Made by a program: the position numbers and the translations under genes | Assembly: GCF_001426745.1 (NCBI RefSeq) | Contig: NZ_LMFI01000001.1 | Coordinates: forward strand, 410,000-473,999 | DNA: 64,000 nucleotides | Source: Nocardioides sp. Root140 | GTDB lineage: Bacteria > Actinomycetota > Actinomycetes > Propionibacteriales > Nocardioidaceae | Direction: 5' to 3' | The notes under the pieces: model-generated | Told to the model about the DNA's origin: nothing | What the model saw: the letters and a program-made list of their open reading frames with translations, nothing else | Databases searched by the model: none | Part shown: positions 39,178-47,144 of the stretch, one piece after another | Layout of the letters: every line of letters starts with the position of its first letter | Position numbering within the stretch: position 1 is the first letter of the stretch

Positions 39178-41190
39178 TCAGCCTCGACGGCGCGCGGTGA
39201 CTCCGTCCAACGTGATCGTCCCGTCGTCGAGCCGGACGCTCGTGGCGTAGCGGTAGTGCGCGCGCACCGTGGGGTCGCCGAGGTCCAGCACGCCGCCGGT
39301 GTCAGCGGTGAACAGGAACTCCCAGCCCGAGCCCTGGTCGGCGTACGCCGTGGCGACGTGGCCGCGCAGCACGAACGCGTAGCGGGCACCCGGGCCGGTG
39401 AGGTCGACGGTTCCGTCGAGGTTGCCGTGGGGCTCCTGGCCGGCGGTGACCAGCCGGCCCTTGCTGCGCAGGTCGAAGCCGACCCGCTTGTGGCCGTTGT
39501 GGTAGCGGAACAGCAGATAGTTGTCGGCGTCCTTCGCGACACCCACGAACACCGTGTCCTGGGTGCCGGCCTCGGCGAATGCGCCGGTGTCCAGGACGAG
39601 TGCCACCTCGTCCGAGCCGGGAGCGACCTCCGAGCGGAGCACGACGTGGGTCAGTTCCTCGGCGCTGACCGAGAGCTGTCCGTCGGCGACTCCGACCGTG
39701 CCGACGGGGCCGCCGGTCGGAACCGGGAGCATGGTCCAGTGCGACAGGTCCGCGTCGAAGCGCTCGTCCAGCTCCAGGGTCGGGTACGCCGTCTCCGACG
39801 GCGTGGGTGGGAACAGGTCCACCTCGGCGATGTGGGCCTCGAGCAACGCACGCAGCTGGCGCGCCTTGGCGGGGTGCGGGCGGCTCAGGTCGGTGGTCTC
39901 GCCCGGATCCTGCACCAGGTGGTAGAGCTCGGAGCGGCCGTCGCGGAGGTACTGCACGAGCTTGAACTGCCCGTGCCGCACGGCCGCGTGCGGGTGGGTG
40001 GCGCCGATGAAGTGGGGGTACACCAAGAACATCGGCCCGCGGTCGACCTCGCCCGTGTCGGTGAGCACGGGGGCCAGGCTGACGCCGTCGAACTCGGCGC
40101 CCGGACGGCCACCGGCGAGTGCGAGTGCGGTCGGCAGGACGTCGATGGTGCTGGTCAGCTGGGCCGTACGGCGACCGGCCGCAACCGTGCCCGGCCAGTG
40201 GGCGACGAGCGGGACCCGGATACCGCCCTCGTAGAGCTCGCCCTTGCCGCCGCGCAGGGGCCGGTTCGCGTCGCGGTAGGGGCCGCCGTTGTCGGAGGTG
40301 ACCAGGAACAGGGTGTTCTCCGCGAGGCCGAGCTCCTCGAGCGTGGCCGCGATGCGCCCCACCTGGTCGTCGACGCACTCGAGCATCGCCGCGAGCTGCG
40401 GCCGGTTCGGAGCCTGGTCCGCTCCGGGCTTGGCGGCGTACTTCGCGACGAGCTCCGGCTTGCCGTGGAGGGTGGTGTGCACCGCGTAGTTGGAGAGATG
40501 CAGGAAGAACGGATCGTCGCGGTGACGGGTGATGAACTCGACGGCCTCGGTGGTGAGCCGGTCGGTCAGGTGCTCGCCCGGTTCGCGGGCAGGGAGCTCG
40601 GGCATGAAGAAGTAGGGGTGGAAGTAGTCGCCGTCGGCGATGTACTGCTGCTCCGAGACGAGCACCTCGTCGAACCCGTGCGCGAACGGGTTGCCCGGCC
40701 GCTGGTCGTACGCACCGCTGTAGGTCTCGGTCAGGTGCCACTTGCCGACCAGGCCGCTGACGTAGCCACGCGGGCCGAGGACGCCGGGGACGGTGGGGAT
40801 GCCGGGGGAGAGGTACTTGTTGCTGGCTGCCGGCTCCTGGCGCAGGAAGTCGGTGATGCCGGTCCGCACCGGATAGAGGCCGGTGACCAGGGCGGCGCGG
40901 GTCGGCGAGCACAGCGGCGCGGCGGCGTACGCGTTGTCGAACTGCAGTCCCTCGGCGGCGAGGCGATCGATGTTCGGCGTCTCGTTGAACGTGTTGCCAT
41001 AGCTTCCGAGCTCATCCCAGCCGAGGTCGTCGATCGACAGGAAGACCACATTCGGTAGATCGGCCCGGGGGCGCGCCCTGACCGGCCCGGTCCCCGCGTT
41101 CGCTGCGGTCGTGCCAGCTGCGGCGACGAGACCAGTGGCGGCCATCCCGCGCAGGACGGTGCGCCGGGTGGTTGCGGTGGTGATCGACAT
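39178..41190 (-). CDS. Tat-exported sulfatase (formylglycine type)
   Basis: A 670-residue type I sulfatase. The twin-arginine signal is TRRTVLRG (about residues 8-15) followed by a hydrophobic Ala/Gly stretch. LSIDDLGWDELG holds metal-binding aspartates. CSPTRAALVTG (Cys94, Pro96, Arg98) is the site converted to formylglycine; GKWHLTE and VTSDNGGP are further family motifs. The last 160 or so residues form an extra beta-rich domain. It needs a formylglycine-generating enzyme, none of which is in this window. The substrate would be an extracellular sulfate ester. Confidence 0.92.
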   Translation of the reverse strand: MSITTATTRRTVLRGMAATGLVAAAGTTAANAGTGPVRARPRADLPNVVFLSIDDLGWDELGSYGNTFNETPNIDRLAAEGLQFDNAYAAAPLCSPTRAALVTGLYPVRTGITDFLRQEPAASNKYLSPGIPTVPGVLGPRGYVSGLVGKWHLTETYSGAYDQRPGNPFAHGFDEVLVSEQQYIADGDYFHPYFFMPELPAREPGEHLTDRLTTEAVEFITRHRDDPFFLHLSNYAVHTTLHGKPELVAKYAAKPGADQAPNRPQLAAMLECVDDQVGRIAATLEELGLAENTLFLVTSDNGGPYRDANRPLRGGKGELYEGGIRVPLVAHWPGTVAAGRRTAQLTSTIDVLPTALALAGGRPGAEFDGVSLAPVLTDTGEVDRGPMFLVYPHFIGATHPHAAVRHGQFKLVQYLRDGRSELYHLVQDPGETTDLSRPHPAKARQLRALLEAHIAEVDLFPPTPSETAYPTLELDERFDADLSHWTMLPVPTGGPVGTVGVADGQLSVSAEELTHVVLRSEVAPGSDEVALVLDTGAFAEAGTQDTVFVGVAKDADNYLLFRYHNGHKRVGFDLRSKGRLVTAGQEPHGNLDGTVDLTGPGARYAFVLRGHVATAYADQGSGWEFLFTADTGGVLDLGDPTVRAHYRYATSVRLDDGTITLDGVTARRRG

Positions 41191-41257
41191 GGAGCCCCCT
41201 GTTAGACGAGTAAGTCAACTTGATAACAGCAGTATGCAGCATGCGAAGTGGACCGGA

Positions 41258-41287
41258 TTTCAACCCCCGACGGATGTCTGGCAGAAT
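41258..41287 (+). promoter_or_regulatory. Probable rpsP promoter
   Basis: TTTCAA (41258-41263) and CAGAAT (41282-41287), separated by 18 bp, fit weak -35 and -10 elements. This would give a leader of about 125 nt before rpsP. Confidence 0.4.
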
Positions 41288-41417
41288 CTCCCGCTGAGTC
41301 CTGCGCAGATGGCCCCTCTCATCCGGACGCACGGGATCCACAGAATTCGTCCGACCTGGTCCCCACCCGGCCCCGGGCAGTTCACCAAACCACAATTGTC
41401 GAGGAGACACCCACAAC

Positions 41418-41954
41418 GTGTCCGTCAAGATCCGTTTGAAGCGCATGGGCAAGATCCGTGTGCCGCAATACCGCATCGTCATCGTCGACTCGCGCAAGAA
41501 GCGCGACGGCAAGGTCATCGAGGAGATCGGTACCTACCGTCCCAAGGAGGAGCCGTCGTTCATCTCGGTGACCTCCGACCGGGCGCAGTACTGGCTCGGT
41601 GTCGGCGCGCAGCCTTCCGAGGCCGTTGCCGCGATCCTCAAGATCACCGGTGACTGGCAGAAGTTCAAGGGCCTGCCGGGCGCGGAGGGCACCCTCAAGG
41701 TGGCCGAGCCCAAGCGCGACAAGCTCGAGATCTTCAACGAGGCGCTCAAGGAAGCCGGTAGCGAAGCCAAGGGCGACGCGGTGACCAATAAGGCCGAGAA
41801 GGCTGAGAAGGCCGACAAGAAGAAGGCCGACAAGGCCGACGACGCTGCCGAGGCGCCCGCCGCCGAGGCTGCTGCCGAGGTTCCGGCGTCGGAGACCCCT
41901 GAGGTCGCCGCCGACGAGGCCGAGGCCGCCGAGACCAAGTCCGACGAGGCCTGA
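41418..41954 (+). CDS. rpsP: 30S ribosomal protein S16 with long acidic/basic tail
   Basis: Residues 1-80 are canonical S16 ([33 protein letters not shown]). The protein is 178 residues, twice the minimal bacterial length. A long tail follows, first Lys/Glu-rich ([18 protein letters not shown]) and then Ala/Glu/Pro-rich. Such tails are common in actinobacterial S16. The start is GTG 41418 with GAGGAG about ten bases upstream. KhpA follows five bases after the stop. Confidence 0.95.
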   Translation: MSVKIRLKRMGKIRVPQYRIVIVDSRKKRDGKVIEEIGTYRPKEEPSFISVTSDRAQYWLGVGAQPSEAVAAILKITGDWQKFKGLPGAEGTLKVAEPKRDKLEIFNEALKEAGSEAKGDAVTNKAEKAEKADKKKADKADDAAEAPAAEAAAEVPASETPEVAADEAEAAETKSDEA

Positions 41955-41959
41955 GTCCC

Positions 41960-42202
41960 ATGCTGGCTGACGCGCTCGAGCACCTGGTCCGCGGCATCGT
42001 CGACAACCCCGACGACGTCTCGGTCCGCGACAAGCAGATGCGCCGTGGCTCGGTCCTCGAGGTGCGCGTGCACCCCGACGACCTGGGCAAGGTCATCGGT
42101 CGCGGTGGTCGTACGGCGTCCGCGTTCCGCACCGTCATCTCGGCCCTCGCGGGTCGCGGTGGCGCGCGGGTCGACTTCGTGGACGTCGACCGCCGACGCT
42201 GA
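41960..42202 (+). CDS. khpA: KH-domain RNA-binding protein KhpA
   Basis: An 80-residue single KH domain. The GxxG loop is in KVIGRGGRTASAFRTVI (about residues 44-60), with an intact hydrophobic core around it. KhpA partners KhpB/Jag in Gram-positives to bind RNA and influence cell division and elongation. Position between rpsP and rimM is the standard one. A strong hairpin follows. Confidence 0.93.
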   Translation: MLADALEHLVRGIVDNPDDVSVRDKQMRRGSVLEVRVHPDDLGKVIGRGGRTASAFRTVISALAGRGGARVDFVDVDRRR

Positions 42203-42220
42203 GCAAGAGCTTCACCGCTT

Positions 42221-42252
42221 CCGGGCGCATCTCCTCGCGGGGATGCGCCCGG
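42221..42252. terminator. Terminator-type hairpin between khpA and rimM
   Basis: CCGGGCGCATC (42221-42231) pairs perfectly with GATGCGCCCGG (42242-42252), loop of ten bases. A -10 box for leaderless rimM follows 16 bases later, so rpsP-khpA and rimM-trmD appear to be separate transcripts. Confidence 0.7.
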
Positions 42253-42268
42253 TCGCCATTTCCGACGT

Positions 42269-42274
42269 TAAGGT
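42269..42274 (+). promoter_or_regulatory. -10 box (TAAGGT) of a leaderless rimM-trmD transcript
   Basis: TAAGGT is followed by exactly 7 nt and the rimM GTG at 42282; no ribosome site is present. Confidence 0.6.
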
Positions 42275-42281
42275 TCTCCGC

Positions 42282-42827
42282 GTGGAAGAGATCGAGCTCG
42301 TGGTGGGTCGCATCGGCAAGCCGCACGGCATTCGCGGCGAGGTGACGATCGACGTACGCACCGACGAGCCGGAACGACGCTTCGCCGTCGGTACGACGTT
42401 GCGCGCCGAGCCGCCCAAGGGGTCGGCCAGCCGGGTGCGCGCGGTGACGGTGAGGTCGTCGCGCTGGCACCAGGGTGTGCTGCTGCTCGGCCTCGACGAG
42501 GTCTCCGACCGCAACACTGCCGAGACCGTGCGTGGACTGGTCCTCCACGCCACCATCCCCGTGGACGCCACGCCCGACGACCCCGACGAGTTCTACGACC
42601 ACCAGCTGGTCGGACTCGAGGCGCACAACCTCGAGGGTGAGGTGCTGGGCACGGTCACCGGCCTGGTCCACGGGGGCGCCCAGGACCTCCTCCAGATCCG
42701 TACCCCGGACCGCCGCGACACCCTCGTCCCGTTCGTGAAGGCGTTGGTGCCCGAGGTCGACCTGGCCGGCAGGCGCGTGGTGGTGGCCGACCGCCCGGGC
42801 CTGGTCACGCCCCTGGACGACGACTGA
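42282..42827 (+). CDS. rimM: Ribosome maturation factor RimM
   Basis: A 181-residue factor that binds S19 and helps assemble the 30S head. [19 protein letters not shown] is the family start. The C-terminal PRC-barrel half includes [16 protein letters not shown] and [21 protein letters not shown]. The GTG at 42282 is set by the box upstream. Its stop overlaps the trmD ATG by one base (TGATG). Confidence 0.95.
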   Translation: MEEIELVVGRIGKPHGIRGEVTIDVRTDEPERRFAVGTTLRAEPPKGSASRVRAVTVRSSRWHQGVLLLGLDEVSDRNTAETVRGLVLHATIPVDATPDDPDEFYDHQLVGLEAHNLEGEVLGTVTGLVHGGAQDLLQIRTPDRRDTLVPFVKALVPEVDLAGRRVVVADRPGLVTPLDDD

Positions 42828-44008
42828 TGCAGATCGACGTCCTCACGATCTTTCCCGACTACCTGGCCCCTCTGGAGCTCTCGCTGCCGGGCAGGGCGCG
42901 GGCCAAGGGGCTGCTCGAGCTGCACGTCCACGACCTGCGGCAGTGGACCACCGACAAGCACCACACCACCGACGACACCCCCTACGGCGGCGGTGCCGGC
43001 ATGGTGATGAAGCCCGAGCCGTGGGGCGCGGCGTTCGACGCGCTCGACATCGACGGCGCGACGGTCGTCTTCACCACCCCGAGTGGTGCGCCGTTCACCC
43101 AGGCGATGGCCGCCGAGCTGGCCGGCCACGAACGACTCGTCTTCGCCTGCGGCCGCTACGAGGGCATCGACCAGCGGGTGATCGACCACGCCCGCACCCG
43201 CGCCGACGTCCGCGAGATCTCCATCGGCGACTACGTGCTCAACGGGGGAGAGGTGGCCGCGCTGGCGATCACCGAGGCCGTCGTGCGCCTCATCCCGGGC
43301 TTCATGGGCAACCCGGAGTCGCTGGCCGAGGAGTCCCACGAGGACGGACTGCTGGAATACCCGGTCTTCACCAAGCCGGCGTCCTGGCGCGACCTCGACG
43401 TCCCGCCCGTGCTGCTGTCGGGCGACCACGGCAAGATCGCCGCGTGGCGCCACGAACAGGCCGTACGCCGCACCGCGGAGCGCCGCCCCGACCTGCTCCA
43501 CGCCTCCCACAGGATCGACGCGGGGGATCTTGCCGACCTCGAGGTGCGACCCGCGACCCGTGCCGACGCGGGCGAGATCCTCACGCTCCAGAAGGCCTGC
43601 TGGGTGCAGGAGGCGCAGGCCAACGCCGCACTCGACATCCCGCCGCTGCGCGAGGGCCTCGACGACGTCGTGGCCTCCCTGGACCGGTGGACGACCCATG
43701 TCGTGCGTGCGGAGGGGCGCTTGATCGCCTCCGGTCGCGGACGGCTCGACGGCTCCGCGTGGGACGTCGGCCGGCTGATGGTGGCCCCCGACCTCCAGGG
43801 TCGCGGACTGGGTCGCTGGCTCCTGTCGTACGTCGAGGGGCTGGCGCCCGAGGGTGCCACGTCGTACGCGCTCTTCACCGGCGCCGGGAGCGCCGAGAAC
43901 CTGCGGATGTACAAGAAGGCTGGCTACCGGCTGCGCGGAGAGCTCGACGGCCACCCCGGGGTCGTCGTACTCACCAAGCGCCGGCCAGAGCAAGTCCGGA
44001 TTTTCTGA
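42827..44008 (+). CDS. trmD: tRNA (guanine37-N1)-methyltransferase TrmD fused to a GNAT acetyltransferase domain
   Basis: A 393-residue fusion; stand-alone TrmD is about 230-250. Residues 1 to about 235 are a complete SPOUT methyltransferase that makes m1G37 in t[54 protein letters not shown] and [16 protein letters not shown]. From about residue 238 ([15 protein letters not shown]) a GNAT fold begins, with the acetyl-CoA loop [17 protein letters not shown] near 320 and [17 protein letters not shown] at the end. The frame is continuous, with no stop or ribosome site at the junction. The acetylation target is unknown. Confidence 0.93.
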   Translation: MQIDVLTIFPDYLAPLELSLPGRARAKGLLELHVHDLRQWTTDKHHTTDDTPYGGGAGMVMKPEPWGAAFDALDIDGATVVFTTPSGAPFTQAMAAELAGHERLVFACGRYEGIDQRVIDHARTRADVREISIGDYVLNGGEVAALAITEAVVRLIPGFMGNPESLAEESHEDGLLEYPVFTKPASWRDLDVPPVLLSGDHGKIAAWRHEQAVRRTAERRPDLLHASHRIDAGDLADLEVRPATRADAGEILTLQKACWVQEAQANAALDIPPLREGLDDVVASLDRWTTHVVRAEGRLIASGRGRLDGSAWDVGRLMVAPDLQGRGLGRWLLSYVEGLAPEGATSYALFTGAGSAENLRMYKKAGYRLRGELDGHPGVVVLTKRRPEQVRIF

Positions 44009-44226
44009 CCCGCGCGAGTCTGTGGCAAACTTCTCTCTTGGCCCAGTCGGCCGAAGGACTGCTCCGAGTCTCCCGTGATGGGTGAGCGCGGGGAGTCCGC
44101 GCCAGATCTCCTGCCACAGGGGGAATCGGCGCCGCCGGCCATCGCACTGGTCCGACCCGATCGATCACCGCTGAAGAACTTCAGCACTGTCCGCGGCTGA
44201 CCTGTGGCACTCGCGAGGAGATAGAC
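44009..44226 (+). promoter_or_regulatory. Structured 5' leader region of rplS
   Basis: 218 bases without a gene. CTGTGGCA at 44020-44027 and again at 44202-44209 can each pair with TGCCACAG at 44112-44119, so the two pairings exclude each other; the second extends to nine pairs and lies next to the GAGGAG ribosome site. Local hairpins include GCGCGG-GGAGT-CCGCGC (44086-44102) and CTGAA-GAAC-TTCAG (44171-44184). No convincing promoter was recognised, so the region might also be read through from trmD. Confidence 0.5.
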
Positions 44227-44577
44227 ATGACCAACGTCATTGACGAACTTGCCAAGGCCAACCTGCGCTCCGACGTCCCGGCCTTCCGCGCCGGTGACAA
44301 CATCAAGGTGCACGTGAAGGTCATCGAAGGCAGCCGCTCGCGCGTCCAGGTGTTCCAGGGCGTCGTGATCCGCGTGCAGGGCTCCGGCATCGGCCGCACC
44401 TTCACGGTCCGCAAGGTCTCCTTCGGCGTCGGCGTCGAGCGCACCTTCCCGCTGAACTCCCCGATCTTCGAGTCCATCGAGATCGTGACCCGCGGTGACG
44501 TCCGTCGCGCCAAGCTCTACTACCTGCGCAACCTGCGCGGCAAGGCTGCCAAGATCAAGGAGCGCCGCGAGGCCTGA
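44227..44577 (+). CDS. rplS: 50S ribosomal protein L19
   Basis: A 116-residue L19 at the subunit interface. [39 protein letters not shown] and [19 protein letters not shown] are complete family blocks. The start is ATG 44227 with GAGGAG seven bases upstream. LepB follows after a promoter-like box, so rplS may be the last gene of its transcript. Confidence 0.97.
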   Translation: MTNVIDELAKANLRSDVPAFRAGDNIKVHVKVIEGSRSRVQVFQGVVIRVQGSGIGRTFTVRKVSFGVGVERTFPLNSPIFESIEIVTRGDVRRAKLYYLRNLRGKAAKIKERREA

Positions 44578-44602
44578 GCACTCGGCCTGACCGCAGCACG
44601 GT

Positions 44603-44608
44603 TAGGCT
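44603..44608 (+). promoter_or_regulatory. -10 box (TAGGCT) of leaderless lepB
   Basis: TAGGCT is followed by exactly 7 nt and the lepB GTG at 44616; no ribosome site. Confidence 0.6.
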
Positions 44609-44615
44609 CTGTCGC

Positions 44616-45491
44616 GTGACTTCTGAAGACCGCGACGCCCTCCCCGAAGAGGACGGAACCACTGGTTCCGAAAACGACAAGGGTCAGGCGTCGCGGTCTT
44701 CGCATTCCGACAGCGCCCCGGACCCTGACGAGGAGAACCCGTTGTCGGAGACGACCGCACCCGCCACCGCCCCCAAGGGCAAGAAGAAGCGCAAGCAGCT
44801 GCCGGTCTGGCAGGAGACAATCCTGCTGGTGGGGGTCGCGCTGGTGCTGGCGATCATCATCAAGGCCTTCTTCGTGCAGGCCTTCTACATTCCGTCGGAG
44901 TCGATGGAACCGGGGCTCAAGGTCAACGACCGCATCCTCGTGCAGAAGGTCTCCTACTGGGGCGACGGTACGCCGCAGCGCGGTGACGTGGTGGTCTTCA
45001 AGGACCCGGGTGGCTGGCTCGGACCCGAGGACTCCGAAGGCCCGACGAACCTCGTCGCGAAGGCGATGGCCAAGGTCGGTCTCTACCCGACCGGGGGACA
45101 CCTGGTGAAGCGGGTGATCGCGGTCGGCGGCGACCACGTGGTGTGTTGCGACAAGCAGCAGCGTCTGTCGATCAACGGTCACCCGATGGACGAGAGCGCC
45201 TACGTCAAGGGCGACGCCGAGTGCGCCGCGCCCCAGAGCCCGGTCAACTGCAAGCTCGACGTCACCATCCCCGACGGCTACCTGCTGATGATGGGCGACA
45301 ACCGCGGCAACTCGCGCGACTCCACGGCCCACATGTGCGCGAACCCGAAGCGTGAGCAGTGCCCGCCGACCCGCGGCCTGGTCCGCGTCGAGGACGTCGT
45401 CGGCAAGGTCTTCGCCCTCGTGTGGCCCAAGGACAGGTTCCACCGGATCAAGCGTCCCGCGGTCTTCGAGGACGTCCCCGACCCGAAGTGA
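44616..45491 (+). CDS. lepB: Signal peptidase I
   Basis: A 291-residue type I signal peptidase. An acidic disordered N-terminus (about residues 1-62) precedes a basic stretch (KGKKKRKQLP) and one membrane helix (ETILLVGVALVLAIIIKAF). The catalytic Ser is in YIPSESMEPGL (about residue 96) and the catalytic Lys in HLVKRVIAVGGD (about 165); MMGDNRGNSRDS is the final signature. The mature part removes signal peptides outside the membrane. The start is GTG 44616, with a leaderless message; a large palindrome lies inside its first 29 codons. The stop overlaps the rnhB GTG. Confidence 0.95.
   Translation: MTSEDRDALPEEDGTTGSENDKGQASRSSHSDSAPDPDEENPLSETTAPATAPKGKKKRKQLPVWQETILLVGVALVLAIIIKAFFVQAFYIPSESMEPGLKVNDRILVQKVSYWGDGTPQRGDVVVFKDPGGWLGPEDSEGPTNLVAKAMAKVGLYPTGGHLVKRVIAVGGDHVVCCDKQQRLSINGHPMDESAYVKGDAECAAPQSPVNCKLDVTIPDGYLLMMGDNRGNSRDSTAHMCANPKREQCPPTRGLVRVEDVVGKVFALVWPKDRFHRIKRPAVFEDVPDPK
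44625..44701. repeat. Nested palindrome inside the start of lepB
   Basis: GAAGACCGCGACGCC (44625-44639) and GGCGTCGCGGTCTTC (44687-44701) are perfect 15-bp inverted copies. Between them CGGAACC-ACT-GGTTCCG (44654-44670) forms a second perfect stem. Both lie within codons 4-29 of lepB. Confidence 0.95.
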
Positions 45492-46321
45492 CTGCAGTGG
45501 GCGCCTCACACCGACCGACGTTGCGGCTCGAACGCAGTCTCCTGCGCGAGGGCCGCACCTACCTCGCGGCCGCCGACGAGGTCGGCCGTGGAGCCCTCTG
45601 CGGCCCGGTGACCATCGGCATGGTGGTGATCACCGAGGCCACCCGTACGGCGCCCCAGGGCGTGCGGGACAGCAAGCTGCTCAGCGCGAAGGTGCGTGAG
45701 CGCCTCGTCCCGAAGATCCAGCGCTGGGCGGTCTCCTACAGCGTGGGCCATGCCAGTCCCGACGAGATCGACGAGTTCGGCATCATGGTCGCGCTGCGGA
45801 TGGCCGGTCACCGGGCGCTGGCCGGGCTCTCCGTCGAACCCGACCTGGTGCTCCTGGACGGCAACCACGACTACCTGACGCCGCCGGTGCAGCCCGGGCT
45901 CTTCGGTGAGGTGCCGACCGCGGTCGTCGTACCTCCGGTGACGACGGCGATCAAGGCCGACCTGCGCTGTGCGGCCGTGGCGGCCGCGAGCATCCTGGCC
46001 AAGACCGCCCGTGACGCCCAGATGGTCGAGCTCGGTGCGCGCTACCCGGCGTACTGCTGGCAGGAGAACAAGGGCTACTCCGCCCCCGACCACCTCGAGG
46101 CCCTGGCTCGGCTCGGCCCGACCGCGCACCACCGGCGTTCGTGGAACCTGCCCGGGGTCGGCGCCTCGGCTGCGGAGATCGCGTCAGCCATCGCCGAGGT
46201 CGAGGACGCCACGCCGCTGGTTGAGGACGCCACGCCGCTGGTTGAGGAGGTCGCTCTGCGACCGTCTCGAAACCAGCACCTAGACTCGCCGCAGCCGCCG
46301 AACCACGAGGAGTGCTCATGA
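45488..46321 (+). CDS. rnhB: Ribonuclease HII
   Basis: A 277-residue enzyme that removes RNA primers and misincorporated ribonucleotides from DNA. AAADEVGRGALCGPV holds the first Asp-Glu pair, LLDGNHDYL the third acid, and AAASILAKTARDAQM the signature Asp. The core ends near residue 235 (AHHRRSWNLPGV). The C-terminal 40 residues are extra and contain the tandem EDATPLVEDATPLVEE. The start is GTG 45488, overlapping the lepB stop (GTGA). The stop overlaps the DUF2469 ATG (ATGA). Confidence 0.93.
   Translation: MTAVGASHRPTLRLERSLLREGRTYLAAADEVGRGALCGPVTIGMVVITEATRTAPQGVRDSKLLSAKVRERLVPKIQRWAVSYSVGHASPDEIDEFGIMVALRMAGHRALAGLSVEPDLVLLDGNHDYLTPPVQPGLFGEVPTAVVVPPVTTAIKADLRCAAVAAASILAKTARDAQMVELGARYPAYCWQENKGYSAPDHLEALARLGPTAHHRRSWNLPGVGASAAEIASAIAEVEDATPLVEDATPLVEEVALRPSRNQHLDSPQPPNHEECS
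46200..46241. repeat. 21-bp tandem duplication in rnhB
   Basis: GAGGACGCCACGCCGCTGG plus TT occurs twice in tandem (about 46200-46220 and 46221-46241), coding EDATPLV twice, with the next bases continuing GAGG. Confidence 0.9.
46281..46286 (+). promoter_or_regulatory. Possible internal -10 box (TAGACT) for DUF2469
   Basis: TAGACT lies inside the 3' end of rnhB, 31 nt before the DUF2469 ATG, with GAGGAG between. Confidence 0.4.
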
Positions 46322-46626
46322 GTGCCGAGGATCTCGAGAAGTACGAGACCGAGATGGAGCTCAACCTCTATCGCGAGTACCGCGACGTCGTCTCCATCTT
46401 CAAGTACGTCGTCGAGACCGACCGCCGCTTCTACCTCTGCAACGCGGTCGACGTGAAGGCGCGCACGGAGTCGGGCGACGTGTTCTTCGAGGTGTCGATG
46501 AGCGACGCGTGGGTGTGGGACATGTACCGCCCCGCGCGGTTCGCCAAGAACGTCAAGGTGCTGACCTTCAAGGACGTGAACGTCGAAGAGCTGGCCGCTT
46601 CCGACTTCGAGCCGCCCAAGCCCTGA
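46318..46626 (+). CDS. DUF2469 family protein
   Basis: A 102-residue protein of the actinobacterial DUF2469 family, almost always found right after rnhB. MSAEDLEKYETEMELNLYRE and RRFYLCNAVDV are the conserved opening; SMSDAWVWDMYRPARFAKNV is the most conserved block. The function is unknown. ATG 46318 has GAGGAG nine bases upstream; GTG 46312 is in frame but less likely. The following 149 bp hold no gene. Confidence 0.92.
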   Translation: MSAEDLEKYETEMELNLYREYRDVVSIFKYVVETDRRFYLCNAVDVKARTESGDVFFEVSMSDAWVWDMYRPARFAKNVKVLTFKDVNVEELAASDFEPPKP

Positions 46627-46775
46627 TCGTCAGGCCCTGATCGCCAAGCCCTGGCTGGCTTTCGGCCCGCTTTTCGTGCACGTGCAGGTTCGCGTCCACG
46701 ATCTCCACAGGCTGAGCCCTCGCCGTACGGCGCCGTCGTCCGCTGCCGCCAGTCTTGGCGCAGGAGGTCAACGAC

Positions 46776-47144
46776 ATGGGTTCACGGGCAGCACGACAGC
46801 AGGCACTCGGTGCGTACGGCGAGGCGATCGCGGCCAGGCATCTGGTCGACCGCGGGATGATCCTGGTCGACCACAACTGGCGGTGCCCCGACGGAGAGAT
46901 CGACCTGGTGCTGCGCGACGGCGCCGAGCTGGTCTTCTGCGAGGTGAAGACCCGCCGGTCGGTCTCGCACGGGTCGCCGATGGAGGCCGTCACCACGACG
47001 AAGTTCGCCCGGATGCGCCGCCTCGCCTCGGCGTGGATGGCCGCCAACGGGGTCCACGCGGTCGATGTCCGCTTCGACCTGGTCGGCATCGTCGCGCCGC
47101 ACGCCGGTGCCCCGACCGTCGAGCACGTGGCGGGGGTCTGCTGA
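46776..47144 (+). CDS. yraN: YraN/UPF0102 family endonuclease-like protein
   Basis: A 122-residue protein with a restriction-endonuclease-like fold. GAYGEAIAARHLVDRG and GEIDLVLRDGAELVFCEVKTRR show the conserved Glu, Asp and ExK catalytic pattern. The family is associated with DNA processing but its role is not settled. ATG 46776 was chosen because AGGAGG lies nine bases upstream. The stop overlaps comM by one base; yraN-comM-dprA is a standard trio. Confidence 0.92.
   Translation: MGSRAARQQALGAYGEAIAARHLVDRGMILVDHNWRCPDGEIDLVLRDGAELVFCEVKTRRSVSHGSPMEAVTTTKFARMRRLASAWMAANGVHAVDVRFDLVGIVAPHAGAPTVEHVAGVC

Noticed and set aside
46627..46775. Repeats of CCCTGATCG in the gap before yraN
   Set aside because: Only two short copies near the DUF2469 stop; too little to separate from chance.
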